From positions 79,935-143,934 of the forward strand of contig CAZDDZ010000001.1 of NCBI GenBank assembly GCA_964504285.1: a stretch of DNA of 64,000 nt, in the 5' to 3' direction. Source of the stretch: Pseudoflavonifractor sp964504285 (GTDB lineage: Bacteria > Bacillota > Clostridia > Oscillospirales > Oscillospiraceae). The notes below the pieces were generated by a model. It was not told the origin of the DNA. It did no database searches and saw only the letters and a program-made list of their open reading frames with translations. The position numbers and the translations under genes were made by a program. Shown piece by piece: positions 32,002 through 41,748 of this stretch; the first letter of the stretch is position 1, and each line of letters opens with the position of its first letter.

Positions 32002-35000
32002 ATGCTTAAGCTGCTGCTGGGTGTCTCGGGAACCGGGAAGACTACCGCCATTTTAAAAACCATTGCTGCCACAGGCGGAGTGCGGCCTCAGGTGCTCATT
32101 GTTCCGGAGCAGCACTCCCACGATATGGAGCGGGGACTCTGTGCCATAGGCGGTAACAGCGTGTCCGGCTATGCCGAGGTACTCTCCTTTACCAGAATGG
32201 CCAGCCGAGTCTTTTCCATCACGGGCGGCCTGTCTACTCCTACCCTGGATAACGGTGGGCGGCTGCTGCTCATGTACACAGCTCTGCGTTCGGTGGCAAG
32301 TCAGCTTAAGGTTTACGGCAGACCTTCCAAGCGCCCTGAATTTCTTTCCGGGCTCATTGCCACGGTAGATGAGCTTAAAAGCTGTCTTGTCACCCCGGCG
32401 CACCTCTGGACGGCAGGGGAGGAGGCTGACGGCGCCGAGGGGGACAAGCTCTTGGATCTCTCGCTCATTTACGGCGCTTACGAGGCGTTTACCGCACGGC
32501 AAGGGGCCGATCCCAGGGATAAGGCTACCCGTCTAGCTTGGGCGCTGAAGGAGAGCGGCTGGGCCGCGGGTACCGACTTCTATATCGACGGGTTCACCGA
32601 TTTCACACCCCAGGAACGGCAGGTGTTGGAGCAGCTGCTGGTTCAGGCCAATTCCGTCACCGCAGCACTTACCTGTGACCGCATGGAGGAGACCGAGGAC
32701 GGAGCCGGGATTTTTTCCCCTGCCCGCAAAACAGCACACACCCTTCTGCGCTTGGCACGGGAACACAGTATTTCCCAGGAAATTACAATTATGAAGGAGC
32801 TGTACCGACCGGACAGCATAAAACCCGTCCTGTTTCGGGCCAACAGCCCCTATTCCGAGGTGGAGTGGACAGCGTCAGAAATCCTCCGGCTGGCCCGGGA
32901 GGAGAACTATCGCTTTCGAGACATTGCCGTGTGCAGTCGGAGCATGGAGGGGTACGGCAGTCTGATTGAAACAGTTTTTGCCCGATATGGTATCCCTGTA
33001 TTTCTTTCAGGAATGAGCGATATTTTGGAAAAGCCTATATTGGCCTTTATAACCTCGGCGCTGACCGCAGTGGCGGGGGGATACCAGTACGATGACCTGT
33101 TCCGCTGTCTGAAAACCGGGTTGGCCGGCATTACTCCGGAAGAGTGTGACCTGCTTGAGAACTACGCCCTTAAATGGGATTTGCGCGGCTCCCGCTGGAC
33201 GCAAAAGGCCGACTGGACCATGCACCCCCGGGGATACGGCCTTCCATTTTCTCCCGCAGACCAGACACTCCTGGCGCGGCTTAATGAGGTGCGCCGCCGG
33301 GTAATAGAGCCCTTAGAGGAACTAAACAAGAATCAAAACCGCACTGGAAAGGGGCAAGCTTTAGCGCTTTACAGATATGCGGAGGCGGTTGGCTTACCGC
33401 AGCGGCTGGAGGAGCGCACCGCCGCACTGGAGCAGCGGGGAGAGCACGCTCTTGCCCGGGAATACGACCAGCTCTGGGACATTCTCTGCAACGGATTGGA
33501 GCAGTGTGCACTAATCTTGGGGGACAGCCCTTTAGAGACTGAGGAGTTCTCTCGCCTATTTCAGCTGGTGCTCTCTCAATACGACGTTGGCACCATTCCG
33601 GTTTCTCTTGACCGGGTAACAGCAGGAGAAATGCCACGTTTAGCACACAAAGGGTGTAAAGTGCTTTTCCTTCTCGGTGCTGACGATGGGGCCATTCCGC
33701 AGGCCGCGCCCTCACCGGGGCTTTTGAATGATGATGACCGCAGCCTGCTGGCCTCTTATGGCCTGGAGCTGGCTCCCAGCCTGACCGATAAGCTCTACCG
33801 TGAGATGACCATTGTCTATGAAACCTGCGCTCTGCCCTCGGACTATCTTTCCATTAGCTGGGCAGCTGTGGGTGCCGACGGAAGTGAGCGCCGCCCGGCT
33901 TTTTTAGTGGGCAGATACCGGGCGCAATACCCTGATTTGACCGAGATATATGAGGGGGCGTTAGACGGCTCCTTCCGTCTGGCAGCTCCCCGGCCTGCCC
34001 TGGAGCTGGCGGGGCGGTGGCCTGCCGCCGCCGCCGCACTTAAGACCATGCCCGACTACGCGCCTAGTGTGGCGCGGATGGAGCAGGTTCGGGGTCTGGA
34101 GCGGGGGAGACTGACCCGACCCTTGGTAGAGGCGCTGTACGGCAAGCGGGTGCCCATGTCGGCCTCTCGCATGGATAAGTACAAGTCCTGCCATTTCTCT
34201 TACTTCATGCAGTACGGGCTGCGCGCCGAGCCACGGAAGTCTGCCGGATTCCATGCCCCAGAGTATGGTACCTTTGTCCACTATGTTCTGGAGCATGTCC
34301 TTCAAAATGAAAGGATAAAAAATAAAAAGGAAAAAGTAGAGACGGCGGTATTGCGCGCGGTAACCCGTGAGGCGGTTGACTGCTATGTCACCGAGGAGCT
34401 GGGCGGGCTGGAGCAGGAGAGCCAGCGGTTCCAGTACTTGTTCCGGCGGCTTCTCAAGTCGATCTACGCCGTGGTGGAAAATGTAGTCGAGGAGCTTTCC
34501 CGTTCCGACTTTTCCCCCATCGCCTTCGAACTGGGCTTTGGTGCCAGGGGAGACTTGCCGCCGGTGGAGTTTACCCAAAACGGCGTGACTGTCAGCGTGT
34601 CGGGCTTTGTGGACCGAGTAGACGGCTGGGAGCGAGATGGGCGGCTCTACCTCCGGGTGGTGGACTATAAGACCGGGCGCAAGTCCTTTGACTTGACAGA
34701 TGTTTGGAACGGACTTGGTCTGCAAATGCTCCTGTACCTCTTTACCCTGGAAAAGAAGGGCGGAGCGCTGTTTGGCGACAAGGAAATCGTCCCGGCGGGG
34801 GTGCTCTACCTTCCGGCAAGGGACGCGGTAGTGGCCGGCAGCCGCACCATGACCGAGGAGATGCGCCGCAAGGCGGTGGATCAGGAGCTCAAACGCCGAG
34901 GGCTGGTGCTGGATGCCCCCGGACTGCCGGAGGCGATGGAGCACCCGGACGAGGGCGGGTTCCACTTTCTACCTGTGAAGCTTTCTGCCAAGACGGGCGC

Positions 35001-35265
35001 AATTTCTGGCGACGCGCTGGTCTCCGCCGAACGTCTGGGTAAGCTTGAAAAGCATATTTATAAAATTCTGGATGAAATCGGAACAGAACTGGCAGCGGGC
35101 AACATTGCCGCCGACCCATTCTGGAAGGGGCCGGAGCAGAACGCCTGCCATTACTGCGATTTTGCCGCTGCCTGCCATTTTGAGGAGGGCAAGGGTACCG
35201 ACTGCCGCCGCTGGCTGCCCAAGGTCAAGGCAGAGCAGTTTTGGAATGAACTGGAGAACGCCTAA
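32002..35265 (+). CDS. addB: ATP-dependent helicase/deoxyribonuclease subunit B
   Basis: A 1087-residue AddB. With AddA it forms the Firmicutes RecBCD equivalent that resects double-strand breaks. Walker A is at the extreme N-terminus (LLGVSGTGKTTAI), followed by degenerate helicase domains. The C-terminal RecB-type nuclease has LRVVDYKTGRKSFDL. The iron-sulfur staple cysteines are visible: one in MDKYKSCHFSYF, then CHYCDFAAAC near the end. ATG 32002 follows AAGGAGGG; an upstream reading to 31927 overlaps the promoter. addA begins 60 bases later. Confidence 0.94.
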   Translation: MLKLLLGVSGTGKTTAILKTIAATGGVRPQVLIVPEQHSHDMERGLCAIGGNSVSGYAEVLSFTRMASRVFSITGGLSTPTLDNGGRLLLMYTALRSVASQLKVYGRPSKRPEFLSGLIATVDELKSCLVTPAHLWTAGEEADGAEGDKLLDLSLIYGAYEAFTARQGADPRDKATRLAWALKESGWAAGTDFYIDGFTDFTPQERQVLEQLLVQANSVTAALTCDRMEETEDGAGIFSPARKTAHTLLRLAREHSISQEITIMKELYRPDSIKPVLFRANSPYSEVEWTASEILRLAREENYRFRDIAVCSRSMEGYGSLIETVFARYGIPVFLSGMSDILEKPILAFITSALTAVAGGYQYDDLFRCLKTGLAGITPEECDLLENYALKWDLRGSRWTQKADWTMHPRGYGLPFSPADQTLLARLNEVRRRVIEPLEELNKNQNRTGKGQALALYRYAEAVGLPQRLEERTAALEQRGEHALAREYDQLWDILCNGLEQCALILGDSPLETEEFSRLFQLVLSQYDVGTIPVSLDRVTAGEMPRLAHKGCKVLFLLGADDGAIPQAAPSPGLLNDDDRSLLASYGLELAPSLTDKLYREMTIVYETCALPSDYLSISWAAVGADGSERRPAFLVGRYRAQYPDLTEIYEGALDGSFRLAAPRPALELAGRWPAAAAALKTMPDYAPSVARMEQVRGLERGRLTRPLVEALYGKRVPMSASRMDKYKSCHFSYFMQYGLRAEPRKSAGFHAPEYGTFVHYVLEHVLQNERIKNKKEKVETAVLRAVTREAVDCYVTEELGGLEQESQRFQYLFRRLLKSIYAVVENVVEELSRSDFSPIAFELGFGARGDLPPVEFTQNGVTVSVSGFVDRVDGWERDGRLYLRVVDYKTGRKSFDLTDVWNGLGLQMLLYLFTLEKKGGALFGDKEIVPAGVLYLPARDAVVAGSRTMTEEMRRKAVDQELKRRGLVLDAPGLPEAMEHPDEGGFHFLPVKLSAKTGAISGDALVSAERLGKLEKHIYKILDEIGTELAAGNIAADPFWKGPEQNACHYCDFAAACHFEEGKGTDCRRWLPKVKAEQFWNELENA

Positions 35266-35325
35266 AAAAGACAGAATACTTGGAGACATGACAAATTGTG
35301 TCCCAACCACCGGGAGGTGAACCCA

Positions 35326-38300
35326 ATGCCATTTGAATTAACACCCGAGCAAGCCGCTGTGGTGAATAACCGGGGGGGTGGGCTTTTGGTGTCTGCCGCC
35401 GCAGGATCGGGCAAAACGCGGGTGCTGGTAGAGCGACTTTTAAACCGGGTGGGAGATGAGGGGCTGGACATTGACCGATTTTTGGTCATCACCTACACTA
35501 AGGCTGCTGCTGCCGAGCTGCGGGGGCGCATTGTAGAGGAGATTTCCGACCGGCTGGCCCAAAACCCCACCGATGGCCGTCTGCGCCGCCAGCAAACGCT
35601 GGTATATAAGGCGCAAATCTCCACGGTTCATGCCTTCTGCGCCCAGCTGCTGCGGGAGTGCGGACATTTAATTGACCTAAGCCCCGATTTTCGTCTCTGC
35701 GATGAGGGAGAGGCCGGTATTCTCATGAGCCGCGCCCTGGACGATGTGCTGGAAAAGCGCTATGAGCAGATAGAACAAGATAAAGATTTTGCCCTGCTGG
35801 TGGACACCATGTCTGCCGGGCGGGATGACAGCAAATTGGTGCAAATTGTATTGGACATTCGCTCCAGAGTGCAAAGTCACCCAAACCCCGCCGCCTGGCT
35901 AGACGGGCAGGCAAGGGCTTTTAATACCGCCGACATTGACGATGCGGGGGACACCCCGTGGGGTAAGCTTCTGCTGGGGGATGCTCGCCGTCAGGCAGCT
36001 TACTGGCTGGGCAAGCTGAACGAAGCCCTGGAAATCTGCCCCTGTGACCCCAACCTGGACGCCAACTATACCCCCAGCATCTCGGCTACCATGGATGGCT
36101 TGGAGCATTTCCTGGCAGGACTGGATAAGGGGTGGGATGCCGCCGTGGCCGCCCTGCCCATCCCGTTTCCACGGGCGGGGAGCAAGAAGATGACCGAGTG
36201 CCCCGAGGCTGCCGAGCAGGTTAAGCGCATTCGTGCCAAGTGCAAGAAGCGGATGGACAAGCTCTGTGAGCTTTTGGACGATACCAGCGAGGGGCTTTTG
36301 GGGGATATGCGGGCGGTCTATCCCGCCGTGCGCGGCCTGTTTGCCCTCGTAAAGGATTTTGAGACGGCCTACACCGCCGAGAAGGAGCGGCGCAGTCTGT
36401 TGGACTTCTCCGACCTGGAGCATTTGGCGGTTAAACTGCTGGCCGATGAAGCGGGGAACCCCACCGACCTTGCCCAAAGCCTATCTGCCCGATACGATGA
36501 GATTATGGTGGACGAGTACCAGGACACCAACGAGGTACAAAACGCCATTTTTACTGCCCTGTCCAGGAAGGGGAAAAATCTCTTTATGGTGGGTGACGTG
36601 AAGCAGTCTATCTATCGCTTCCGTCTGGCTGATCCCACCATCTTTCTGGGCAAGTACCGCGGCTTCAAGCCCTATACTGAGGCATCTGACGGGGAGGAGC
36701 GGCGTATTATTCTCTCTAAAAACTTCCGCTCCCGCGCCCAGGTGCTGGAGGGAGCCAACTATATTTTTCGCAGCGTAATGTCAACCGAGTTTGGTGAGAT
36801 GGAGTACACCTCCGACGAAGCGCTCTATCCGGGGGCGGTATACCCAGACCCGCCGGATGGGCATGAGCTGTCATTTCCCGCCCCGTCCTGGTATGCTGTG
36901 GAGCTGGACGCCCTAGACCTGTCCGAGGAGAGCGGGGAGGAGGATGAGGAGCGGGAAAAGACCCCGCGTGACCTTTTAGAGGCACGCTTTATTGCCCAGC
37001 GCATCCGCGGACTTTTAGAGGAAGGCTTTCCCGTTGCCGAGAAGGACAGCACCCGCCCGGCCCGCTATGCCGACATGGTTATCCTTCTCCGCTCACCCGG
37101 TTCGGCGCTCCATCACTACGCCCGTGCCCTTGGGGAGCAGGACATTCCGTGGGAGGCCGAGGGAGGTAAGGATTTCTTTGCAGCCACCGAGGTGACCGTG
37201 GCCCTCTCGCTCCTGCAAATCGTAGATAATCCCCGGCAGGATGTAGCGCTGATTTCAGCCTTGCGCTCCCCGGTGTACGCTTTTTCCGCCGACCGCCTGG
37301 CTGCCATTCGAGCCGCAGCGCCAGACACGGACTTTTACAGCGCACTTCAAAAAGAGGCCGAGGACGGCGGCGAGGATTGTAGGGCTTTTTTATCGGAGCT
37401 GTGGGATTTAAGGAGCTGCGCAGGGGATCGGGACAGTCATCAGCTTCTCTGGCATATCTACGACAGAGCCAACCTTTTGGGTATCTTCGGCGCCATGGAC
37501 GAGGGTGAAACCAGACAAGGAAACCTGCTTGCCCTCTGTGAGCTGGCAAGGGCGTTTGAGGGTGCGGGCCATAAGGGGCTGTTCGGCTTTTTAACCTACC
37601 TGACCCGACTGCGGGAGCGGGGAGACAAAATCTCGGTGCCCCAGCCCGGACGGGAGGGGGGGGGCGTGCGCATCATGTCCATCCACAAATCTAAAGGGCT
37701 GGAATTCCCGGTGGTTTTTCTGGCGGGGCTTATGCGCAGGCTCAACCGTGACGATATGCAGCGGCCCATTCTCTTTCACCCCAAGCTGGGAGTCGGCCCC
37801 AAACGGCTGGACACCGAGCGCATGATTGAGTACACCACTCTGGCCAGAAGGGCGGTGGCACGTCAACTGGAGTATGAGATGATGGCAGAGGAGCTGCGGC
37901 TTCTCTATGTAGCTGTGACCCGGGCCAGAGAAAAGCTAATTATGACCTGTGCCCTTACCCGAGGAGCGGATGACTTAGCCGCGCTTGCCGAGGACGCAGG
38001 CAGTCCGGTGGAGCCCCAGGTGCTGGCCGGATGCGCGTCGGTGGGGCAGTGGGTGCTTCTGTCCGCCATAGTCCGGCCTGAGGCCGTAGCACTTCGCTCG
38101 GTCGCGGGGGCGGCCATTGTGCCGCCCGCAGTAGAATACGGCCCGACCTGGGACATTCGATGGGTAGACGGTGCGCCCTTTCGGCAGGCAGACGGACAGA
38201 GTGACACAAAACGGGAAAAGGCGTGCCATAAAACGGATGACGACCTGCTCAGCCGTCTTACCTGGGTCTACCCCCATGCCGTACAGGTGGAAATCCCCTC

Positions 38301-38931
38301 CAAGCTTACCGCCACCCAGCTCAAGGGTCGTGAGCTTGATGAAGAAGTGGCTGAAAGTGCGCCCGCCCCGGCACATAAGCCTATCCGCCGCCCACGCTTT
38401 GCTGAGGCGGAGCTTGGACTGACCCCTGCGCAAAAGGGCACGGCCATTCACTTGGTTATGCAGTATATAGACTTTGCCAGGACGGGCACCATAGAGGAAA
38501 TTCAGAAGGAAATCGGCCGCCTTGTGGCGAAGGAATTTATTACGGCTCAGCAGGGGGAGGCGGTTGCGCCCGAAAAGCTCTATGCCTTCTTTTCCTCTCC
38601 GCTGGGACAGGAGATTCTCGCCTCAAATACCCTGCGTCGGGAGTTTAAATTCTCTATTCTGGTGCCCGCCAACCAGTATTATGAGACGGTGGCGGGGGAG
38701 GAGCGGGTGCTGCTCCAAGGTGTGGTGGACTGCTACTTTGAAAATGCCCGGGGCATTACGGTGGTCGACTTCAAAACCGACCGGGTGGAGCCACAAAATC
38801 AGACCGCCCGCGCTGAGGAATACCGACCCCAGCTTATGGCTTATTCCCACGCTCTGGCTGAGGTGACGGGAAAGCCGGTTACCCGCCGGGTTCTCTGGTT
38901 TTTTTCGACCGATTGTGCGGTGGAAATTTAA
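35326..38931 (+). CDS. addA: ATP-dependent helicase/nuclease subunit A
   Basis: A 1201-residue UvrD-family helicase-nuclease, partner of AddB. Motifs: Walker A SAAAGSGKTRVLVERLL, ITYTKAAAAELRGRI, Walker B MVDEYQDTNEVQNAIF, MVGDVKQSIYRFRLA, IMSIHKSKGLEFPVVFLAG, LLYVAVTRAREKLI. The C-terminal PD-(D/E)XK nuclease has GTAIHLVMQYIDF and ITVVDFKTDRV. ATG 35326 follows GGGAGGTG. The next gene, rpmE, has its own promoter directly after the stop, so addA ends the operon, although no clear terminator is seen. Confidence 0.94.
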   Translation: MPFELTPEQAAVVNNRGGGLLVSAAAGSGKTRVLVERLLNRVGDEGLDIDRFLVITYTKAAAAELRGRIVEEISDRLAQNPTDGRLRRQQTLVYKAQISTVHAFCAQLLRECGHLIDLSPDFRLCDEGEAGILMSRALDDVLEKRYEQIEQDKDFALLVDTMSAGRDDSKLVQIVLDIRSRVQSHPNPAAWLDGQARAFNTADIDDAGDTPWGKLLLGDARRQAAYWLGKLNEALEICPCDPNLDANYTPSISATMDGLEHFLAGLDKGWDAAVAALPIPFPRAGSKKMTECPEAAEQVKRIRAKCKKRMDKLCELLDDTSEGLLGDMRAVYPAVRGLFALVKDFETAYTAEKERRSLLDFSDLEHLAVKLLADEAGNPTDLAQSLSARYDEIMVDEYQDTNEVQNAIFTALSRKGKNLFMVGDVKQSIYRFRLADPTIFLGKYRGFKPYTEASDGEERRIILSKNFRSRAQVLEGANYIFRSVMSTEFGEMEYTSDEALYPGAVYPDPPDGHELSFPAPSWYAVELDALDLSEESGEEDEEREKTPRDLLEARFIAQRIRGLLEEGFPVAEKDSTRPARYADMVILLRSPGSALHHYARALGEQDIPWEAEGGKDFFAATEVTVALSLLQIVDNPRQDVALISALRSPVYAFSADRLAAIRAAAPDTDFYSALQKEAEDGGEDCRAFLSELWDLRSCAGDRDSHQLLWHIYDRANLLGIFGAMDEGETRQGNLLALCELARAFEGAGHKGLFGFLTYLTRLRERGDKISVPQPGREGGGVRIMSIHKSKGLEFPVVFLAGLMRRLNRDDMQRPILFHPKLGVGPKRLDTERMIEYTTLARRAVARQLEYEMMAEELRLLYVAVTRAREKLIMTCALTRGADDLAALAEDAGSPVEPQVLAGCASVGQWVLLSAIVRPEAVALRSVAGAAIVPPAVEYGPTWDIRWVDGAPFRQADGQSDTKREKACHKTDDDLLSRLTWVYPHAVQVEIPSKLTATQLKGRELDEEVAESAPAPAHKPIRRPRFAEAELGLTPAQKGTAIHLVMQYIDFARTGTIEEIQKEIGRLVAKEFITAQQGEAVAPEKLYAFFSSPLGQEILASNTLRREFKFSILVPANQYYETVAGEERVLLQGVVDCYFENARGITVVDFKTDRVEPQNQTARAEEYRPQLMAYSHALAEVTGKPVTRRVLWFFSTDCAVEI

Positions 38932-38939
38932 AAAAGTTA

Positions 38940-38968
38940 TTGCATTTTGGTTTTAAATATGGTATTAT
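38940..38968 (+). promoter_or_regulatory. SigA promoter of rpmE
   Basis: TTGCAT (38940-38945), 17 bases, TATTAT (38963-38968), leaving a leader of about 65 bases. Confidence 0.7.
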
Positions 38969-39039
38969 ACCTAATGCGTTTATAAGGCGTGGAGGTTTGC
39001 TGCGCCGCTTTACCCTGAACGAGGAAGAGGTGAAACAGT

Positions 39040-39243
39040 ATGAAGGAAGGCATTCATCCCGATTATCAGCAGACGACCATTAAGTGTGCCTGCGGCAACG
39101 TCATTGAGACGGGCTCCACAAAGCAGGACATCCGCGTTGAAGTCTGTTCCAAGTGCCACCCCTTTTTCACCGGAAAGCAGAAGATGGTGGATACCGGCGG
39201 ACGTGTCAGCCGCTTCAACAAGAAGTTCGGTCTGGAGAAGTAA
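39040..39243 (+). CDS. rpmE: 50S ribosomal protein L31
   Basis: A 67-residue L31 of the zinc-containing type: CACGNV near residue 17 and CSKCHPFF near residue 37 provide the Cys pairs, and VDTGGRVSRFNKKFGL is the conserved C-terminus. Having the zinc form, it would be the version used under zinc-replete growth. Ribosome site GAAGAGGTG. Own promoter and terminator. Confidence 0.96.
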   Translation: MKEGIHPDYQQTTIKCACGNVIETGSTKQDIRVEVCSKCHPFFTGKQKMVDTGGRVSRFNKKFGLEK

Positions 39244-39254
39244 GTTGGTTAAAG

Positions 39255-39286
39255 AAACCCGCACCTACCGGTGCGGGTTTCTTTTT
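39255..39286 (+). terminator. rpmE terminator
   Basis: AAACCCGCACC and GGTGCGGGTTT around TACC, then CTTTTTT. TATAAT at 39301-39306, just after it, may be the -10 of the next gene. Confidence 0.9.
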
Positions 39287-39335
39287 TCTCTTTTTTAGCA
39301 TATAATGTAGATACTCAAGAACAGGAGGCATTTGT

Positions 39336-39839
39336 ATGTTTGAGAAAATGGACCCAAAGGCCTTGGATCAAAATGTTTTTTCCATGATTGGAGACCAATG
39401 GATGCTGATTACCGCCGGAACAGAGGAGCAACTCAATACCATGACTGCCAGTTGGGGCGGTCTGGGTATTTTGTGGAATAAGCCGGTGGCCACTTGCTAT
39501 ATCCGTCCTCAGCGTTACACCCGCGAGTTTGTTGACCGGGAGGAATATTTTACTCTGGCCTTTTTGGGGGAAGAATACCGTCAGGTCCTTTCTCTATGTG
39601 GCAGTAAAAGCGGCCGTGACATTGATAAGGTAAAGGAATGTAACTTTACAACCAACACACAAGCCGCTGCTCCTTATTTTGAGGAAGCCGACCTGGTGCT
39701 GGTGTGCAAAAAGCAATACACCGGCTCCATCGCGGCGGAGGGTTTTCATGACGATGCCTTGCGGGAGAAGAACTATCCTTTTAAGGACTACCATAAAATG
39801 TACATCGGCGAAATCGTCGAGGTTTTAAAGAAAGTATAA
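39336..39839 (+). CDS. Flavin reductase-like (FMN split-barrel) protein
   Basis: A 167-residue protein of the flavin reductase/flavoredoxin group. The segment GTEEQLNTMTASWGGLGILWNKPVATCYIRPQRYTREF contains the ASWGG and PQRYT positions that bind FMN in this fold, and EEYFTLAFLGEEYRQVL follows. It probably binds FMN and takes part in electron transfer; the partner is unknown. AGGAGG precedes the start. hflX begins 34 bases downstream after a short inverted repeat (GGGCACGACTTGCTGTGCCC). Confidence 0.8.
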   Translation: MFEKMDPKALDQNVFSMIGDQWMLITAGTEEQLNTMTASWGGLGILWNKPVATCYIRPQRYTREFVDREEYFTLAFLGEEYRQVLSLCGSKSGRDIDKVKECNFTTNTQAAAPYFEEADLVLVCKKQYTGSIAAEGFHDDALREKNYPFKDYHKMYIGEIVEVLKKV

Positions 39840-39873
39840 GGGCACGACTTGCTGTGCCCTGCCAGGAGGCTAT

Positions 39874-41151
39874 ATGACCGAACATACAACAGAAGTCAAA
39901 CGTGATAAGGCGGTGCTGGTGGGCCTTTCCGCACACTGCTTGACGGATGCGGAGAACGCCACCGAGACCTCGATGGAGGAACTTGCCGCGCTTTTAGAGA
40001 CCGCCGGGGGCGACTGTGTGGGCATGGCCATGCAGAATAAGGACACCCCTGATCCCCGTACCTTTATCGGCGAGGGCAAGCTGGCAGAGGTGAAGGAGCT
40101 GGTGGTGGCGCAAGGGGCCACCATGGTGATTTTTGATAACGCGCTCTCTCCTTCCCAGCAGCGGGTGCTTACCGAGGAACTGGGAGTTGCAGTGCTGGAT
40201 CGCTCTGCCCTCATCTTGGACATTTTCGCACAGCGGGCCCAGACTCGGGAGGGGCGCTTGCAGGTGGAACTTGCCCAGTATAAATATCTCCTGCCCCGGC
40301 TGACCGGCATGTGGGGCCATTTGGTGCGCCAGACTGCTTCGGGCGGCAAAAGCCCCATCGGTACCCGCGGCCCCGGTGAAACCCAGCTGGAAACTGACCG
40401 TCGGCATATTCGCCGGAAGCTGGCCAAGCTGGAGGAGGAGCTGGAGCAGGTGCGCCGTATCCGCGGTGTTCAGCGGGAGCGGCGCATGAAGAACGAGGTG
40501 CCTGTGGTAGCCATTGTGGGCTATACCAACGCGGGAAAATCTACCTTGCTCAACGCCCTCACCGGGTCCGACATTCCTGCCAATAATCGTCTGTTTGATA
40601 CACTGGACACCACCACCCGCACCCTGGAAATTTCTGATACGTGCACGGTATTGCTCTCGGACACGGTGGGCTTTATTTCTAAGCTTCCCCACCATTTAGT
40701 GGAGGCTTTTAAGGCTACCTTAGAGGAACTGACCTTTGCAGACCTGCTTCTTCACGTGATTGACGCGTCTAACCCCGAATGGCGTGAACAGGAGCAGGTG
40801 GTGGAAAAGTTAATTGTAGAGCTGGGGGCGGCAGAGACTCCCCGTATTGACGTGTTTAATAAATCCGATCTCTACGCGGGCGATATTGTGCCCCATGGTG
40901 AGGACATTGTTTCCATCTCTGCCAAAACTGGCAGAGGGCTGGACGAGCTCTTGAGTATGATCGGGGGGCGCCTGGATCAGGGGGCTCATAAGGTTATCCT
41001 TCACCTACCCTATCACAAGGGGGGCGTGCTGGATATGCTCTACCGGGAGGCCAAGGTGGAGTCTGTGGAGTATGGTGATACCATTGAGGTCACTGCCGTG
41101 TGTACCCCCAAAATTATGGGTCAAATTAGTGAATTTATTTGGAACGGATAG
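39874..41151 (+). CDS. hflX: GTPase HflX
   Basis: A 425-residue ribosome-associated GTPase that rescues stalled ribosomes under stress. The N-terminal HflX domain has PDPRTFIGEGKLAEVKELV and the family linker GGKSPIGTRGPGETQLETDRRHI, then a coiled coil (KLAKLEEELEQVRRIR) and the G domain: G1 GYTNAGKSTLLNAL, G3 DTVGFI, G4 NKSD, G5 SAKTG. Length and order are standard. Start ATG follows CCAGGAGG. Confidence 0.94.
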   Translation: MTEHTTEVKRDKAVLVGLSAHCLTDAENATETSMEELAALLETAGGDCVGMAMQNKDTPDPRTFIGEGKLAEVKELVVAQGATMVIFDNALSPSQQRVLTEELGVAVLDRSALILDIFAQRAQTREGRLQVELAQYKYLLPRLTGMWGHLVRQTASGGKSPIGTRGPGETQLETDRRHIRRKLAKLEEELEQVRRIRGVQRERRMKNEVPVVAIVGYTNAGKSTLLNALTGSDIPANNRLFDTLDTTTRTLEISDTCTVLLSDTVGFISKLPHHLVEAFKATLEELTFADLLLHVIDASNPEWREQEQVVEKLIVELGAAETPRIDVFNKSDLYAGDIVPHGEDIVSISAKTGRGLDELLSMIGGRLDQGAHKVILHLPYHKGGVLDMLYREAKVESVEYGDTIEVTAVCTPKIMGQISEFIWNG

Positions 41152-41194
41152 CCGGACAATAGGTCACTGAACTCGATTTAAAAGGAGAAGCGCC

Positions 41195-41734
41195 ATGCAG
41201 CGACTGGATACACCGCGACTAATCCTCCGCCCGTGGCGGGATTCCGATGCGGAGGAGCTTTACGAGTATGCAAGAAATCCGCTGGTAGGTCCATCGGCCG
41301 GCTGGCCTGTTCACAGAGATGTGGGCGAGAGTCGGGAGATTATCCGCACCATCTTTTCCGCACCCCGGGTTTTTGCCATGGAGCTGCGGGAGAGCGGTAA
41401 GGTAGTGGGCTCTGTGGGCTACGTGGGGAGGCACCAGACCCTGCTGCCCGGCCCTGATGACGAAATCGGCTATGCCATGAATCCCGCCTATTGGGGTCGG
41501 GGGCTTATGCCGGAGGCCGTGGAGGAAATCCTACGCTGGGGTTTTGAAGATTTGGGCCTGGAAACCCAGTGGTGCGGGCATTACGACTTTAACCATAAGT
41601 CCCGCCGAGTAGTGGAGAAATGCGGCTTTCGATACCGTTTTACCGACAAGACGTATCTTCCGCTCATGAACGAGGAGCGGGTAGAGCTTCACTATGCGAT
41701 AACCCGTGAGGAATGGCGTGGGGCACTAAAATAA
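41195..41734 (+). CDS. GNAT-family N-acetyltransferase, RimJ/RimL-like
   Basis: A 179-residue acetyltransferase. MQRLDTPRLILRPWRDSDAEELYEYA is the typical RimJ/RimL start, EIGYAMNPAYWGRGLMPEAVEEIL forms the acetyl-CoA site, and CGHYDFNHKSRRVVEKCGFRYRF the C-terminal motif. It acetylates an amino group; whether of a ribosomal protein or a small molecule is unknown. AAGGAG precedes the ATG. The next gene starts 14 bases after its stop. Confidence 0.85.
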   Translation: MQRLDTPRLILRPWRDSDAEELYEYARNPLVGPSAGWPVHRDVGESREIIRTIFSAPRVFAMELRESGKVVGSVGYVGRHQTLLPGPDDEIGYAMNPAYWGRGLMPEAVEEILRWGFEDLGLETQWCGHYDFNHKSRRVVEKCGFRYRFTDKTYLPLMNEERVELHYAITREEWRGALK

Positions 41735-41748
41735 AGGGGGGGCCTGAT